Shown here piece by piece: positions 44,114-52,209 of a stretch of 64,000 nucleotides of DNA. Source of the DNA: Hydrogenimonas cancrithermarum. GTDB lineage: Bacteria; Campylobacterota; Campylobacteria; Campylobacterales; Hydrogenimonadaceae. Within the stretch, counting starts at the first letter, position 1. Each line of letters starts with the position of its first letter. The stretch is taken from NCBI RefSeq assembly GCF_030296055.1, contig NZ_AP027370.1, positions 1,724,501-1,788,500 of the forward strand, read 5' to 3'. The notes under the pieces were generated by a model that saw only the letters and a program-made list of their open reading frames with translations, did no database searches and had not been told where the DNA came from. Position numbers and translations under genes: made by a program.

Positions 44114-44907
44114 TTTTGATAGCGGGACCGTGTGTCATCGAGTCCAGAGAGAGTGTGATGCGTATCGCCGAAGCGTTGAAAAAGTATGACGAAGAGGAGA
44201 GAATCGACTTCTATTTCAAAGCGAGTTTCGACAAAGCCAACCGAACATCGCTCGAGAGTTACCGGGGGCCGGGCCTCGAGGAGGGAATGAAAATTTTCGA
44301 AGAGGTGAAACAGGCGTTCGGATACAAGACATTGACGGATGTCCACGAATCGTGTCAGGTGCCTGTCGTAGCCGAAACGGTCGATGTCCTGCAGATTCCC
44401 GCCTTTTTGTGCCGCCAGACGGATCTGTTGGTGGCGGCGGCCAAAACTGACTGCATCGTCAATATCAAAAAGGGGCAGTTCATGGTCCCCGCCGATATGC
44501 AATACTCGGTCCTGAAGGTGCTCAAGACGCGCGGATACGAACGGGCCGATTACGAAACGAGCAAAAAAGCCGGGGTATGGCTGACCGAACGCGGCTCGAC
44601 CTTCGGTTACGGCAACCTCGTCGTGGATATGCGTTCGCTCCCGATCATGCGGGCGTTCGCACCTGTCATTTTCGATGCGACACACAGCGTTCAGATGCCG
44701 GGGCAGGGGGGAAAGACCGGTGGCGACAGTTCGTTCGTACCCTATCTGGCGCGTGCAGCCGCCGCAGCGGGCGTCGACGGCTTCTTCTTCGAAACCCATT
44801 TCGATCCCTCTCTGGCGCTTAGTGACGGGCCGAATATGATCAGACTGGACGATCTTGACAAACTGATCGGCCAGATCGAAGCGATACGGGAGATTGTCGA
44901 AGGTTAG
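44110..44907 (+). CDS. kdsA: KDO-8-phosphate synthase
   Basis: A 265-residue enzyme that joins arabinose-5-phosphate and phosphoenolpyruvate to make KDO-8-P for lipid A core. Motifs are AGPCVIES (Cys8, the metal ligand of the metal-dependent class), [31 protein letters not shown] and [10 protein letters not shown]. The start overlaps the GGDEF-like gene by 4 nt (ATGA). The stop TAG is inside the first unit of an octanucleotide array. Downstream are ribH and nusB, as in C. jejuni. Confidence 0.97.
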   Translation: MILIAGPCVIESRESVMRIAEALKKYDEEERIDFYFKASFDKANRTSLESYRGPGLEEGMKIFEEVKQAFGYKTLTDVHESCQVPVVAETVDVLQIPAFLCRQTDLLVAAAKTDCIVNIKKGQFMVPADMQYSVLKVLKTRGYERADYETSKKAGVWLTERGSTFGYGNLVVDMRSLPIMRAFAPVIFDATHSVQMPGQGGKTGGDSSFVPYLARAAAAAGVDGFFFETHFDPSLALSDGPNMIRLDDLDKLIGQIEAIREIVEG

Positions 44908-45066
44908 AAGGTTAGAAGGTTAGAAGGTTAGAAGGTTAGAAGGTTAGAAGGTTAGAAGGTTAGAAGGTTAGAAGGTTAGAAGGTTAGAAGGTTAGAAGGT
45001 TAGAACCGAGTTTTCAATACTGAATAGCTTGTTGCTTCGCACCCTCCCACCCGCCGCGCAGCGGCG
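44904..45066 (+). repeat. Octamer array element after kdsA
   Basis: Twelve exact copies of TTAGAAGG (44904-44999) with the kdsA stop TAG (44905-44907) in the first unit. A 31-bp tail (45000-45030) differs at one base from the tail after leuA. After another pyrimidine-rich stretch a perfect hairpin CGCCGC / GCA / GCGGCG (45052-45066) closes the element. The ribH promoter (TAAAAT near 45073, TATAAA near 45089) lies just beyond. Confidence 0.95.
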
Positions 45067-45108
45067 ATTATGCTAAAATATCACAATTTATAAATCGAGG
45101 ATAGTTTG

Positions 45109-45579
45109 ATGAACATTATCGAAGGACAGTTGAAACTTGACGGCAGCGAGCGCGTCGCGATCATCGCGAGCCGCTTCAACCACATCATTACCGACCGCCT
45201 GGTCGAAGGGGCGCGCGACGCCTTTTTGCGCCATGGCGGCAACGACGGCAATCTCGACCTGATTCTGGTACCGGGTGCATTCGAAATCCCGTTCGCGCTG
45301 GAAAAAGCGCTGGCTTCCGGGAAATATGCCGGTGTCTGCTGTGTCGGTGCCGTGATTCGCGGATCGACGCCACATTTCGACTATGTGGCGGCGGAAGCGA
45401 CCAAGGGTGTCGCGAATGTGACCCTCAAGCACGGAAAGCCGGTCGCCTTCGGCGTACTCACGACCGATACGATCGAACAGGCGATCGAGCGGGCCGGTTC
45501 CAAGGCGGGCAACAAAGGGTTCGAAGCGATGACGGGTGTGATTGAAATGCTCGATCTCTACCGGACGATGGAGGGGTAA
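45109..45579 (+). CDS. ribH: 6,7-dimethyl-8-ribityllumazine synthase
   Basis: A 156-residue lumazine synthase, the second-last step of riboflavin synthesis. Family segments are [44 protein letters not shown] (with the catalytic His region) and [18 protein letters not shown]. The normal length for icosahedral or pentameric enzymes is about 155. The ATG at 45109 is used with GAGGAT upstream. It shares a base with nusB (TAATG). Confidence 0.97.
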   Translation: MNIIEGQLKLDGSERVAIIASRFNHIITDRLVEGARDAFLRHGGNDGNLDLILVPGAFEIPFALEKALASGKYAGVCCVGAVIRGSTPHFDYVAAEATKGVANVTLKHGKPVAFGVLTTDTIEQAIERAGSKAGNKGFEAMTGVIEMLDLYRTMEG

Positions 45580-45998
45580 TGGCGACAAGACATCAGTCCC
45601 GCGGGGCCGTGATCGGCCTGCTTTATGCGCACGATATCGGTAATCCGGAGGTCCAGCAGTTCAGCGAAGACCTGCTTGAAGAGAAGAAGATCCGAAACAA
45701 GCAGCGCGAGTTCGCACTCGGCCTCTACAACGGCGTGCTCGAGCATCTCGGAACCATCGACGAAGAGATCAAAGAGCATTTGAAAGATTGGGATTTCGAC
45801 CGACTCGACCATGTGGACAAGTCGATCCTGCGTCTTGGAACCTACGAGCTGCTCTACACCGATCTCGACCGGGCCGTCATCATCAACGAAGCGGTCGAAC
45901 TGGCCAAAGAGCTCGGAAGCGACCAGTCGCCGAAGTTCGTCAACGGCGTGCTCGATGCGATCGAAAAGACGGCTTCCCGGAAGGATGAGAAGGCATGA
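45579..45998 (+). CDS. nusB: Transcription antitermination factor NusB
   Basis: A 139-residue all-helical protein that forms the antitermination complex with NusE (S10) on rRNA transcripts. Family segments are RGAVIGLLYAHD, DHVDKSILRLGTYELLY and INEAVELAKELGSDQSPKFVNGVLDAI. It is translationally coupled with ribH (one-base overlap) and mqnC (4-nt overlap). Confidence 0.96.
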   Translation: MATRHQSRGAVIGLLYAHDIGNPEVQQFSEDLLEEKKIRNKQREFALGLYNGVLEHLGTIDEEIKEHLKDWDFDRLDHVDKSILRLGTYELLYTDLDRAVIINEAVELAKELGSDQSPKFVNGVLDAIEKTASRKDEKA

Positions 45999-47041
45999 AC
46001 CGCCTGAGCAAAGCGGAGGCGGTCGACCTGATTCGCAATGCCGATCTCAAGACGCTCGGCCGCATGGCGAGCGAGATGAAGGCGAAGCTGCATCCCGAAA
46101 AGATCACGACTTTCGTCGTCGACAGGAATATCAACTATACCAACGTCTGCTGGGTCGACTGCAAATTCTGCGCATTCTACCGCCATGGGAAAGATGAAGA
46201 CGCCTACGTGCTTACGTTCGAAGAGATCGACCAAAAGATCGAGGAGCTGCTCGCCATCGGCGGGACACAGATCCTTTTTCAAGGCGGTGTGCATCCGAAA
46301 CTCAAAATCGAGTGGTACGAAGAGCTCGTCGAACATATCCACCGGAAGTATCCCGAAATCACGATTCATGGCTTCAGTGCCGTCGAAATCGACTATATCG
46401 CCAAAGTCTCACATATCGGTGTCGAAGAGGTGCTGCAGCGCCTGGCCGCAAAGGGACTCAGCTCCATTCCCGGTGCGGGTGCGGAAATTTTGAGCGATCG
46501 CGTGCGGGACATCATCGCCCCCAAAAAGATCGACGTCGAAGATTGGCTGAATGTCCACCGACTGGCCCACGAAAACGGTATCAAGTCGACGGCGACGATG
46601 ATGTTCGGTACTGTGGAGACCGACGAAGAGATCGTCGAGCACTGGGATCTGGTGCGCAACCTGCAGGACGAGACGGGCGGTTTCCGTGCCTTTATCATGT
46701 GGAGTTTTCAGCCATATCACACGAAGCTCGAAGCCGATGGGATCGTGACACACAAAACGAGCCCCAACCGCTATCTTCGGCTCCTCGCCGTCAGCCGTCT
46801 CTTTCTCGACAATGTCAGAAATATCCAGAGTTCGTGGGTGACGCAGGGCAGCTACATCGGCCAGATGGCACTGCAATACGGCGCCAACGACCTGGGCAGC
46901 ACGATGATGGAGGAGAACGTCGTCAAAGCGGCGGGTGCCGTGAACCGTATGAACCAGCAGGAGATGATCCGCCTTATCCGCGATGTCGGCGAAACGCCGG
47001 CGAAACGGAATACGGCGTACGAGATTTTAGAGGTTTACTGA
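45995..47041 (+). CDS. mqnC: Cyclic dehypoxanthinyl futalosine synthase
   Basis: A 348-residue radical SAM enzyme of the futalosine route to menaquinone. The cluster motif is CX3CX2C (Cys52, 56, 59 in NYTNVCWVDCKFCAFYR). The conserved GGTQILFQGGVHP and IPGAGAEILSDRVR segments distinguish MqnC from MqnE. It overlaps nusB by 4 nt. Menaquinone is the main respiratory quinone in this phylum. Confidence 0.93.
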   Translation: MNRLSKAEAVDLIRNADLKTLGRMASEMKAKLHPEKITTFVVDRNINYTNVCWVDCKFCAFYRHGKDEDAYVLTFEEIDQKIEELLAIGGTQILFQGGVHPKLKIEWYEELVEHIHRKYPEITIHGFSAVEIDYIAKVSHIGVEEVLQRLAAKGLSSIPGAGAEILSDRVRDIIAPKKIDVEDWLNVHRLAHENGIKSTATMMFGTVETDEEIVEHWDLVRNLQDETGGFRAFIMWSFQPYHTKLEADGIVTHKTSPNRYLRLLAVSRLFLDNVRNIQSSWVTQGSYIGQMALQYGANDLGSTMMEENVVKAAGAVNRMNQQEMIRLIRDVGETPAKRNTAYEILEVY

Positions 47042-47096
47042 TACGTCAGGAAACGATCACGACGGAAAAGTGTCGCTCTTTGAGAGAGGATTGTGG

Positions 47097-48407
47097 ATGA
47101 AGAAGATTTTGCTGTTTCTGGCAGTGTTGCAAGGAGTGTTGATGAGTGCGGTTTTGGATAAGATTGAGATAAATGGCGTGGATGTCCCGTTGATTTTCGA
47201 AGAGGAACGGCTTCTTCCGATCGCTTCGATGCAGGTGGTGTTCCGCTACAGCGGTTCGCTGGCCGACGGGGAACATCCGGGCCTGGCGAAGTTTTCGGCA
47301 CGGATGATGAACGAGGGGACCGAAACGCTCGGTTCGACGGGATTCGCCAAGGCGCTGGAAGAGCGGGCCATCAGCCTGAGTGCACATGCGGGAACCGAAA
47401 CGTTCGTTTTCGAATTGACTTCCCTCAAAGAGGAGTTCGAAAAGGGTGTCGACCTCTTCGAAGATCTCCTTCGAGCGCCGAATCTGACGGACGAGAGTTT
47501 CAAAAAGGTCCAGACGACGACGATCGGATCGCTGATGCGCAAAGAGAGTGACTACGATTACCAGGCGAGCCTGCTGCTCAAAAAGGCACTCTTCGAAGGG
47601 ACGCCTCTGGCGCATCCGGCTGACGGGACGGTCCAGGATATCGAGGCACTGAGACTGGAAAAAGTCCGCGAATTTCTGAAAAAGCATCTGGTCCTTCGGC
47701 GCGCGATCGTCGTCATAGGGGGTGCGATGACGATCGAGGAGGCCAAAGCGTATGTGAAAGAGGCGCTGAAGCCGCTGAAGAGGGGTGAAACGGAACCGCT
47801 GCCCTTCTACGAGGCGAGCGGCGCAGGCAAAACCGTTGTCGAAGAGAAACTGACCGAGCAGGCCTACATCTATTTCGGAGCACCTTTCAAGATGCGTGTG
47901 GACGATCCGCAGAGCTACAAAGCGAAAGTGGCGGCATTCATTCTCGGAAGCAGTGGTTTCGGCAGCCGGCTGATGGAAGAGGTGCGTGTCAAGCGGGGCC
48001 TTGCCTATTCGGCTTACGGACGGATCGTGCTGAACAAGAGCAGAAGCTATTTCAGCGGCTATCTGCAGACCAAGCTCGAGAGCCAGGACGAGGCGAAAAG
48101 GGTGGTGGTCGATGTGATCGACGACTTCGTCGAAAAGGGTGTGACGCAAAAGGAGCTCGAAGATGCCAAAATGTTTCTGCTCGGTTCCGAGCCGCTTCGC
48201 AACGAAACACTCTCGCAGCGTCTCGGGCGTGCATTCGACGAGTACTACAAAGGACTCGGGCTAGGCTACTCCAAAAAACAGCTGGAGCTGATCGAAGCGT
48301 TGACGGTCGAAGAGCTGAACGATTTCATTGCGAAGCATCCCGAGATTCTGAAACTGACATTCGCCATCATTACCAATGAAAAAGAGACGCCGGCCGGGAA
48401 AAAATGA
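47097..48407 (+). CDS. M16-family peptidase-like protein lacking the zinc motif
   Basis: A 436-residue secreted or periplasmic protein with a signal peptide (MKKILLFLAVLQGVLMSAV) and the two-lobe M16 (insulinase/pitrilysin) fold. The expected HxxEH zinc motif after GSLADGEHPGLAKF is replaced (KFSARMMNEGTET). The C-terminal lobe keeps the Arg/Tyr substrate-binding region (EVRVKRGLAYSAYG). It is thus probably the non-catalytic partner of a heterodimer, or a non-peptidase. The ATG with a signal peptide is preferred to an earlier start at 47070. Confidence 0.87.
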   Translation: MKKILLFLAVLQGVLMSAVLDKIEINGVDVPLIFEEERLLPIASMQVVFRYSGSLADGEHPGLAKFSARMMNEGTETLGSTGFAKALEERAISLSAHAGTETFVFELTSLKEEFEKGVDLFEDLLRAPNLTDESFKKVQTTTIGSLMRKESDYDYQASLLLKKALFEGTPLAHPADGTVQDIEALRLEKVREFLKKHLVLRRAIVVIGGAMTIEEAKAYVKEALKPLKRGETEPLPFYEASGAGKTVVEEKLTEQAYIYFGAPFKMRVDDPQSYKAKVAAFILGSSGFGSRLMEEVRVKRGLAYSAYGRIVLNKSRSYFSGYLQTKLESQDEAKRVVVDVIDDFVEKGVTQKELEDAKMFLLGSEPLRNETLSQRLGRAFDEYYKGLGLGYSKKQLELIEALTVEELNDFIAKHPEILKLTFAIITNEKETPAGKK

Positions 48408-48476
48408 TATACTCTTTATCATCGCACAGGAAACAGGAAGTCTGTTCGGTGAAGAAGAGTCATAGAGGAGATCGCC

Positions 48477-48710
48477 ATGGATAAGCTACTGACCCGTATC
48501 ACGATCGATCCGGAAAAAAGGGGCGGCAAGCCGTGTATCAGAAATCTGAGAATCACGGTTTACGACATACTGGATATGCTTGCATCGGGAATGAGTTTCG
48601 AGGAGATCATGGAAGACTTTCCGAAACTTTCGAGAGAAGATATCCTCGCGGCATTGCGCTACGCCGCGGATAGAGAGCATAAGACCACTGTCACGCCTTT
48701 GAGTGCGTAA
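48477..48710 (+). CDS. DUF433 antitoxin
   Basis: A 77-residue protein with the DUF433 opening RITIDPEKRGGKPCIRNLRITVYDILDMLASGMS and helix-turn-helix-like end LSREDILAALRYAADRE. DUF433 proteins are the antitoxin partners of DUF5615 PIN-like toxins. The ribosome binding site is GAGGAG and a promoter-like TATACT lies near 48411. It is the first gene of a two-gene module set between the M16-like gene and recG. Confidence 0.9.
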   Translation: MDKLLTRITIDPEKRGGKPCIRNLRITVYDILDMLASGMSFEEIMEDFPKLSREDILAALRYAADREHKTTVTPLSA

Positions 48711-48720
48711 GGTACTTTCG

Positions 48721-49056
48721 GTGAAGTACCGTCTGCTTTTCGACAACAACATCTCCCACAGGGTTGTCTCCAGAATCGCCGAACATTTTCCAGAGGCATC
48801 CCATGTCATGCTTCTGGGGCTCGACGAAGCGAAAGATTCCGAAGTGTGGCACTATGCCAGGCGAAATCGATATGCGATAGTGACCAAGGATTCCGACTTC
48901 AACGATATCGCCATACTCAAAGGATCCCCTCCGAAGGTGGTATGGATAAAAATAGGCAACTGCCGGGTCGATGAAACGGTTGCATTTCTCATCGAAAAGC
49001 GAGAGACGATCGCAAATTTTCTCGATGACGAAACATCCGTGATCCTCGAAATATAA
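48721..49056 (+). CDS. DUF5615 PIN-like toxin
   Basis: A 111-residue PIN-fold protein. Metal-site acidic residues are in LLFDNNISHR and in AIVTKDSDFND, and the intermediate Glu/Asp in DEAKDSEVWHYA. It is expected to be an RNase that is held in check by the DUF433 protein. The GTG at 48721 gives the family opening MKYRLLFDNN; a GTG at 48703 is also in frame. A perfect hairpin GGTACTT / TCGGTG / AAGTACC spans this start codon. The stop shares a base with the recG ATG. Confidence 0.85.
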   Translation: MKYRLLFDNNISHRVVSRIAEHFPEASHVMLLGLDEAKDSEVWHYARRNRYAIVTKDSDFNDIAILKGSPPKVVWIKIGNCRVDETVAFLIEKRETIANFLDDETSVILEI

Positions 49057-50879
49057 TGCCTTCCGAATCGTTCGACCAAAAACTGAAAAAAGCCGGTTTC
49101 TCTTCGCTTCTGGAGATGGCGATCCATCTGCCTATCTCCTACCTCGATACTAGGCTCAGCTCGGAGCTCAGCATCGGCGAAGCCCATACGATCGAAGCAG
49201 AGATCGTGCAGGTGTCGCGGCTGCCGAAGCGGCTAGTAGCGACGGCTCGCACGCCCCTTTGCGACCGGCCGATCGAGATCACGATTTTTCATCCCAAACC
49301 CTACCACGGCGCACTCTTCAAGCCGGGCATGCGCCATTTTCTACAAGGAAAGATCGATCGGTACGGTTCGAAACTTCAGCTCGTCAACCCGAAAAAGATA
49401 TCCAAAACGGGCGAAATCGTTCCGCAATACAGATGCAAACTTCGGCAGGATGTGCATCGACGGATCGTCGAATCGCTGGTGACGGTCGCCAATCTGGTGG
49501 GCGAGGGGCTCGACGAAGAGAGAGCCGCGCTCATCGTCCGTGCACACAGGCCCGACGATACGTGGTTGAAACTCTACCGTCGGCATGGCGGAGTGGGGCC
49601 GAAAACGGTGGAGGCACTGAAGTTTGCCGAGGCGCTCGACCACTTCAAGCGTCTCGGCGGGAAACGGGTGCGGTTTCCTGCGACCGCCCGTTTGGATGGA
49701 AGTGCCGAACCCTTCGTGAAGCGGCTGCCATTCGAGCTGACGGACGACCAGAAACGGGCGATCGAGGCCATCCGGGCCGACCTGAGCGGCGAAACGGCGG
49801 CACGGCGTATGATCGTCGGCGACGTTGGAAGCGGCAAGACGATGGTCATCCTCGCCGCCGCGACGATGGCATATCCGCACAAAGCGGTTCTGATGGCCCC
49901 CACCTCCATACTCGCCCGCCAACTCTACGAAGAGGCGAAAAAGTGGCTGCCCGATTTCGTCGATGTGGCCCTCGTCACCCAGAGCAGGGAAGCGGGTGAG
50001 ATGCAAACAGCGCATCTCATCGTCGGTACCCACGCACTCCTCTACCGCGATCTCCCCGAAGCGCCGTTGATCATGGTGGACGAACAGCACCGTTTCGGCA
50101 CCGAACAGAGAAAAATGCTCGAGCGGCTTGTCTCCAAAAATCGTCCATCATCGAAAAAGGCGAAGCCGCATTTTTTGCAGTTCTCCGCCACCCCGATTCC
50201 GAGAACGCAGGCGATGATGGAGTCGGCCCTGATCGACGTAACGCTGATCGAATCGACACCGTTCGTCAAAGATATCTCGACGCACATTGTCGACAAAAGC
50301 GGTTTTACGGCACTTCTTGGGCATATCCGAACCGAGACGGAGGCGGGACGGCAGGTTCTTGTGGTCTATCCGCTGGTGGAGGAGAGCGAACATATCGGCT
50401 ACCGTTCGATAGAGGAGAGCGAAGCGTTCTGGAAAGCGCGTTTCGACGGTGTCCATGTGACCCACGGCAGGGACAAAAACAAAGACGATGTCTTGCAGGC
50501 CTTTGCCGAAAAGGGAAAGATACTGCTCGCCACGACGGTGATCGAGGTCGGTATATCGCTGCCGAAACTCTCGACCATCGTCATCGTCGGAGCGGAGCGT
50601 ATGGGGCTGGCGACACTGCATCAGCTCCGTGGACGGGTCAGCAGGACAGGGCTCAAGGGTTACTGCTTTCTTTTTACGCACGATGTGAAGAACGAACGGC
50701 TCCAATCGTTCGCGAAGACGGCCAACGGCTTCGAAATCGCACGGCTCGACCTGAAGTTCAGAAAATCGGGCGATCTTTTGAGAGGGAAGATGCAAAGCGG
50801 AAAAGAGTTCGTCTGGCTCGATATGGGGGAAGATGAAAAGATTGTCGAAGCGGCGAAAAGGAGGGCGGACGGAAGATGA
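49056..50879 (+). CDS. recG: ATP-dependent DNA helicase RecG
   Basis: A 607-residue superfamily 2 helicase that remodels stalled replication forks. An N-terminal OB-type wedge domain (about 45-150) precedes the helicase core, with Walker A GDVGSGKT (from residue 255), DEQH (342-345), motif III FSATPIPRT, motif V TTVIEVGISLP and motif VI QLRGRVSRTG. It is shorter than the E. coli protein (693), as usual in Campylobacterota. The start directly overlaps the PIN toxin gene, so the toxin module has been inserted without an intervening spacer. Confidence 0.95.
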   Translation: MPSESFDQKLKKAGFSSLLEMAIHLPISYLDTRLSSELSIGEAHTIEAEIVQVSRLPKRLVATARTPLCDRPIEITIFHPKPYHGALFKPGMRHFLQGKIDRYGSKLQLVNPKKISKTGEIVPQYRCKLRQDVHRRIVESLVTVANLVGEGLDEERAALIVRAHRPDDTWLKLYRRHGGVGPKTVEALKFAEALDHFKRLGGKRVRFPATARLDGSAEPFVKRLPFELTDDQKRAIEAIRADLSGETAARRMIVGDVGSGKTMVILAAATMAYPHKAVLMAPTSILARQLYEEAKKWLPDFVDVALVTQSREAGEMQTAHLIVGTHALLYRDLPEAPLIMVDEQHRFGTEQRKMLERLVSKNRPSSKKAKPHFLQFSATPIPRTQAMMESALIDVTLIESTPFVKDISTHIVDKSGFTALLGHIRTETEAGRQVLVVYPLVEESEHIGYRSIEESEAFWKARFDGVHVTHGRDKNKDDVLQAFAEKGKILLATTVIEVGISLPKLSTIVIVGAERMGLATLHQLRGRVSRTGLKGYCFLFTHDVKNERLQSFAKTANGFEIARLDLKFRKSGDLLRGKMQSGKEFVWLDMGEDEKIVEAAKRRADGR

Positions 50880-50898
50880 AACTTCCGCCCCGCGAAGC

Positions 50899-50961
50899 TA
50901 ATATGCCTTGATCGCGAAAAAAATCGCGATCAGAAGCAGTAACAACAATGCTCTTCGCATA
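50899..50961 (-). CDS. 20-residue hydrophobic peptide, type I toxin-like
   Basis: A 20-codon ORF behind GGAGGG four bases before its ATG. It begins MRRALLLLLL and ends FAIKAY, one charged start plus one membrane helix, the size and form of Ibs-type toxins. The middle of the ORF contains a perfect 8-bp hairpin (GATCGCGA / T6 / TCGCGATC). It lies downstream of two tandem promoter-hairpin units and can pair with the 5' end of the second. A TAATAT box at 50900 on the opposite strand could drive an antisense RNA. No homologue is known to me, so function is inferred from architecture only. Confidence 0.55.
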
Positions 50962-50990
50962 TGCCCTCCTCGAGTGGTCTCGGGCCTGCA

Positions 50991-51062
50991 AAAAAAAAGG
51001 CCGATGGGTCATGACTCCCATCGACCGATACAGGCCCTTAGACCACTCGAGCTGTTGTTACG
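50991..51062 (-). ncRNA. Small RNA or leader 2, upstream of the tiny peptide ORF
   Basis: A -10 box TATAAT (minus strand of 51069-51074) is followed by a start near 51062, a region of about 70 nt and a terminator hairpin (stem CGATGGG / CCCATCG, 51002-51023) with an eight-T run (50991-50998). Beyond it the read-through RNA forms a 19-bp stem: 51031-51051 pairs with 50970-50989, the latter touching the peptide ribosome binding site. The RNA 5' end (51053-51061) is complementary to 50940-50948 inside the ORF. Confidence 0.65.
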
Positions 51063-51089
51063 GGTAAAATTATATCACACATCGATAGC

Positions 51090-51160
51090 AAAAAAAAAGG
51101 TCCGACGGGAGCGACCCGTCGGACCTGCCGGCCCTTTGAACACGCAAAGGCTGTTACTAC
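51090..51160 (-). ncRNA. Small RNA 1, tandem relative of the downstream unit
   Basis: Ten bases after the hpf stop a TATAAT box (minus strand of 51167-51172) starts an RNA of about 70 nt. It ends in an 11-bp perfect terminator stem (51099-51125, loop AGCGA) followed by nine T (51090-51098). The unit resembles the next one in order and sequence (GTGATATAATT, then AACAGC, then AAGGGCC, then hairpin plus T run), so the two look like a duplication. It could also serve as the hpf terminator. Confidence 0.65.
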
Positions 51161-51179
51161 AACATAATTATATCACAAA

Positions 51180-51719
51180 TCAATAGAGCCCGAAGCGTCC
51201 GTCGCTGCGGCGGTAGAGGACGCGCATTTTGCCCTCGATGTCGTTGAAGACGATGAATTGCCGATCCGGGCTCGATTTGAGGAGGTTGAGCGCCTCTTCG
51301 ATCTCGAGTGGCTTGTAGAGTTCGAGCTCCGCCGGTACGATCTCGTCGCTGTCGTCCGCGAGTGCCGCCGCGATCTCCGCTTCGTGTGCCGCGGCGAGTT
51401 CGTCCGGGCGAACCGATTTGTGCTCGGTCACTTTGTCGTGGTGGCGTCGAAGGACTTTGTGTGCACGGTCGATAGCCAAGTCGATCGCGGCGTAGACGTC
51501 TTTGTCTTTCTGGCGGATGACTACGGTATTTTTGTTCGCCATGTTGATGACGAATTCGACACTGTACCCTTTTTTGCCATTTTTCTCGTCCGCATCGATG
51601 ACGACGCGGGTGGAGATGATATCGAGATTGTATTTTTTAAGACCGTCGATAGCACTTTCAATATGGTTTTTGATGGCATCGGTCAATTCGAAATGGCGAC
51701 CTACGATGCTTATGTTCAT
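51180..51719 (-). CDS. hpf: Ribosome hibernation factor HPF, long form
   Basis: A 179-residue protein. The N-terminal S30AE domain (about 1-100: MNISIVGRHFELTDAIKNHI, then VVIRQKDKDVYAAIDLAID) is followed by a linker and the C-terminal dimerisation domain (about 120-179: EALNLLKSSPDRQFIVFNDIEGKMRVLYRRSDGRFGLY). This is the long form that pairs 70S ribosomes into 100S dimers in slow growth. AAGGAG precedes the ATG. It stands alone after the pilin genes, and the tandem small-RNA units follow it immediately. Confidence 0.95.
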   Translation of the reverse strand: MNISIVGRHFELTDAIKNHIESAIDGLKKYNLDIISTRVVIDADEKNGKKGYSVEFVINMANKNTVVIRQKDKDVYAAIDLAIDRAHKVLRRHHDKVTEHKSVRPDELAAAHEAEIAAALADDSDEIVPAELELYKPLEIEEALNLLKSSPDRQFIVFNDIEGKMRVLYRRSDGRFGLY

Positions 51720-51774
51720 CGTCTAACTCCTTTTGTCTGTTTATGTAATTATCGACATTGTAACAAACTAAGGC

Positions 51775-52209
51775 TTAAGGCTTTTGTATGGTTCGCCGAT
51801 GAAACCGTATAGTTTCGTTGTTTTCCGGGTCGGTATACGAAACGAATGTATCGATCAAAACCGTACCGTTGCTTTCCGCCGTCGCGATGTCGTTGGCCAA
51901 AAGGTGGGACGGGTTGCATGGAAGTCCGTTGCCGATGTAGTGGAGCGACATGTTGATGTCGTAAATCGGTGCTCCCTGCGGATACCTCAGGTTGATCCGT
52001 TCGATACAGTCGATGCGGTTGTCGTGGCCCGAGATCGCCAGAAGCGCGAACTCCGTGGCGCTGCGTGCCAGAAGCTGCGCCTGCTCCTGCATGTAGATGT
52101 CGCCCGTCTGCCTCTTCGTCTGGGAAGAGAGCGAGAAGGCGAGCACCATCAGTGTCGCGACCAGCAGCATGAGAAAAATGGCCGAAAGGAGCGTAAATCC
52201 ACGGCGCAT
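51775..52209 (-). CDS. PilX/GspK-like minor pilin
   Basis: A 144-residue prepilin-like protein. The signal is RRG/FTLLSAIFLMLLVATLMV, with Gly at -1 but Ser in place of Glu at +5, as in GspK and PilX tip subunits. A helix with MQEQAQLLARSATEFALLAI follows, and Cys residues occur in DCIERINL and LPCNPSHL. Its ATG shares a base with the stop of the previous gene (TGATG). It is the last gene of the giant-protein operon. Confidence 0.75.
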   Translation of the reverse strand: MRRGFTLLSAIFLMLLVATLMVLAFSLSSQTKRQTGDIYMQEQAQLLARSATEFALLAISGHDNRIDCIERINLRYPQGAPIYDINMSLHYIGNGLPCNPSHLLANDIATAESNGTVLIDTFVSYTDPENNETIRFHRRTIQKP

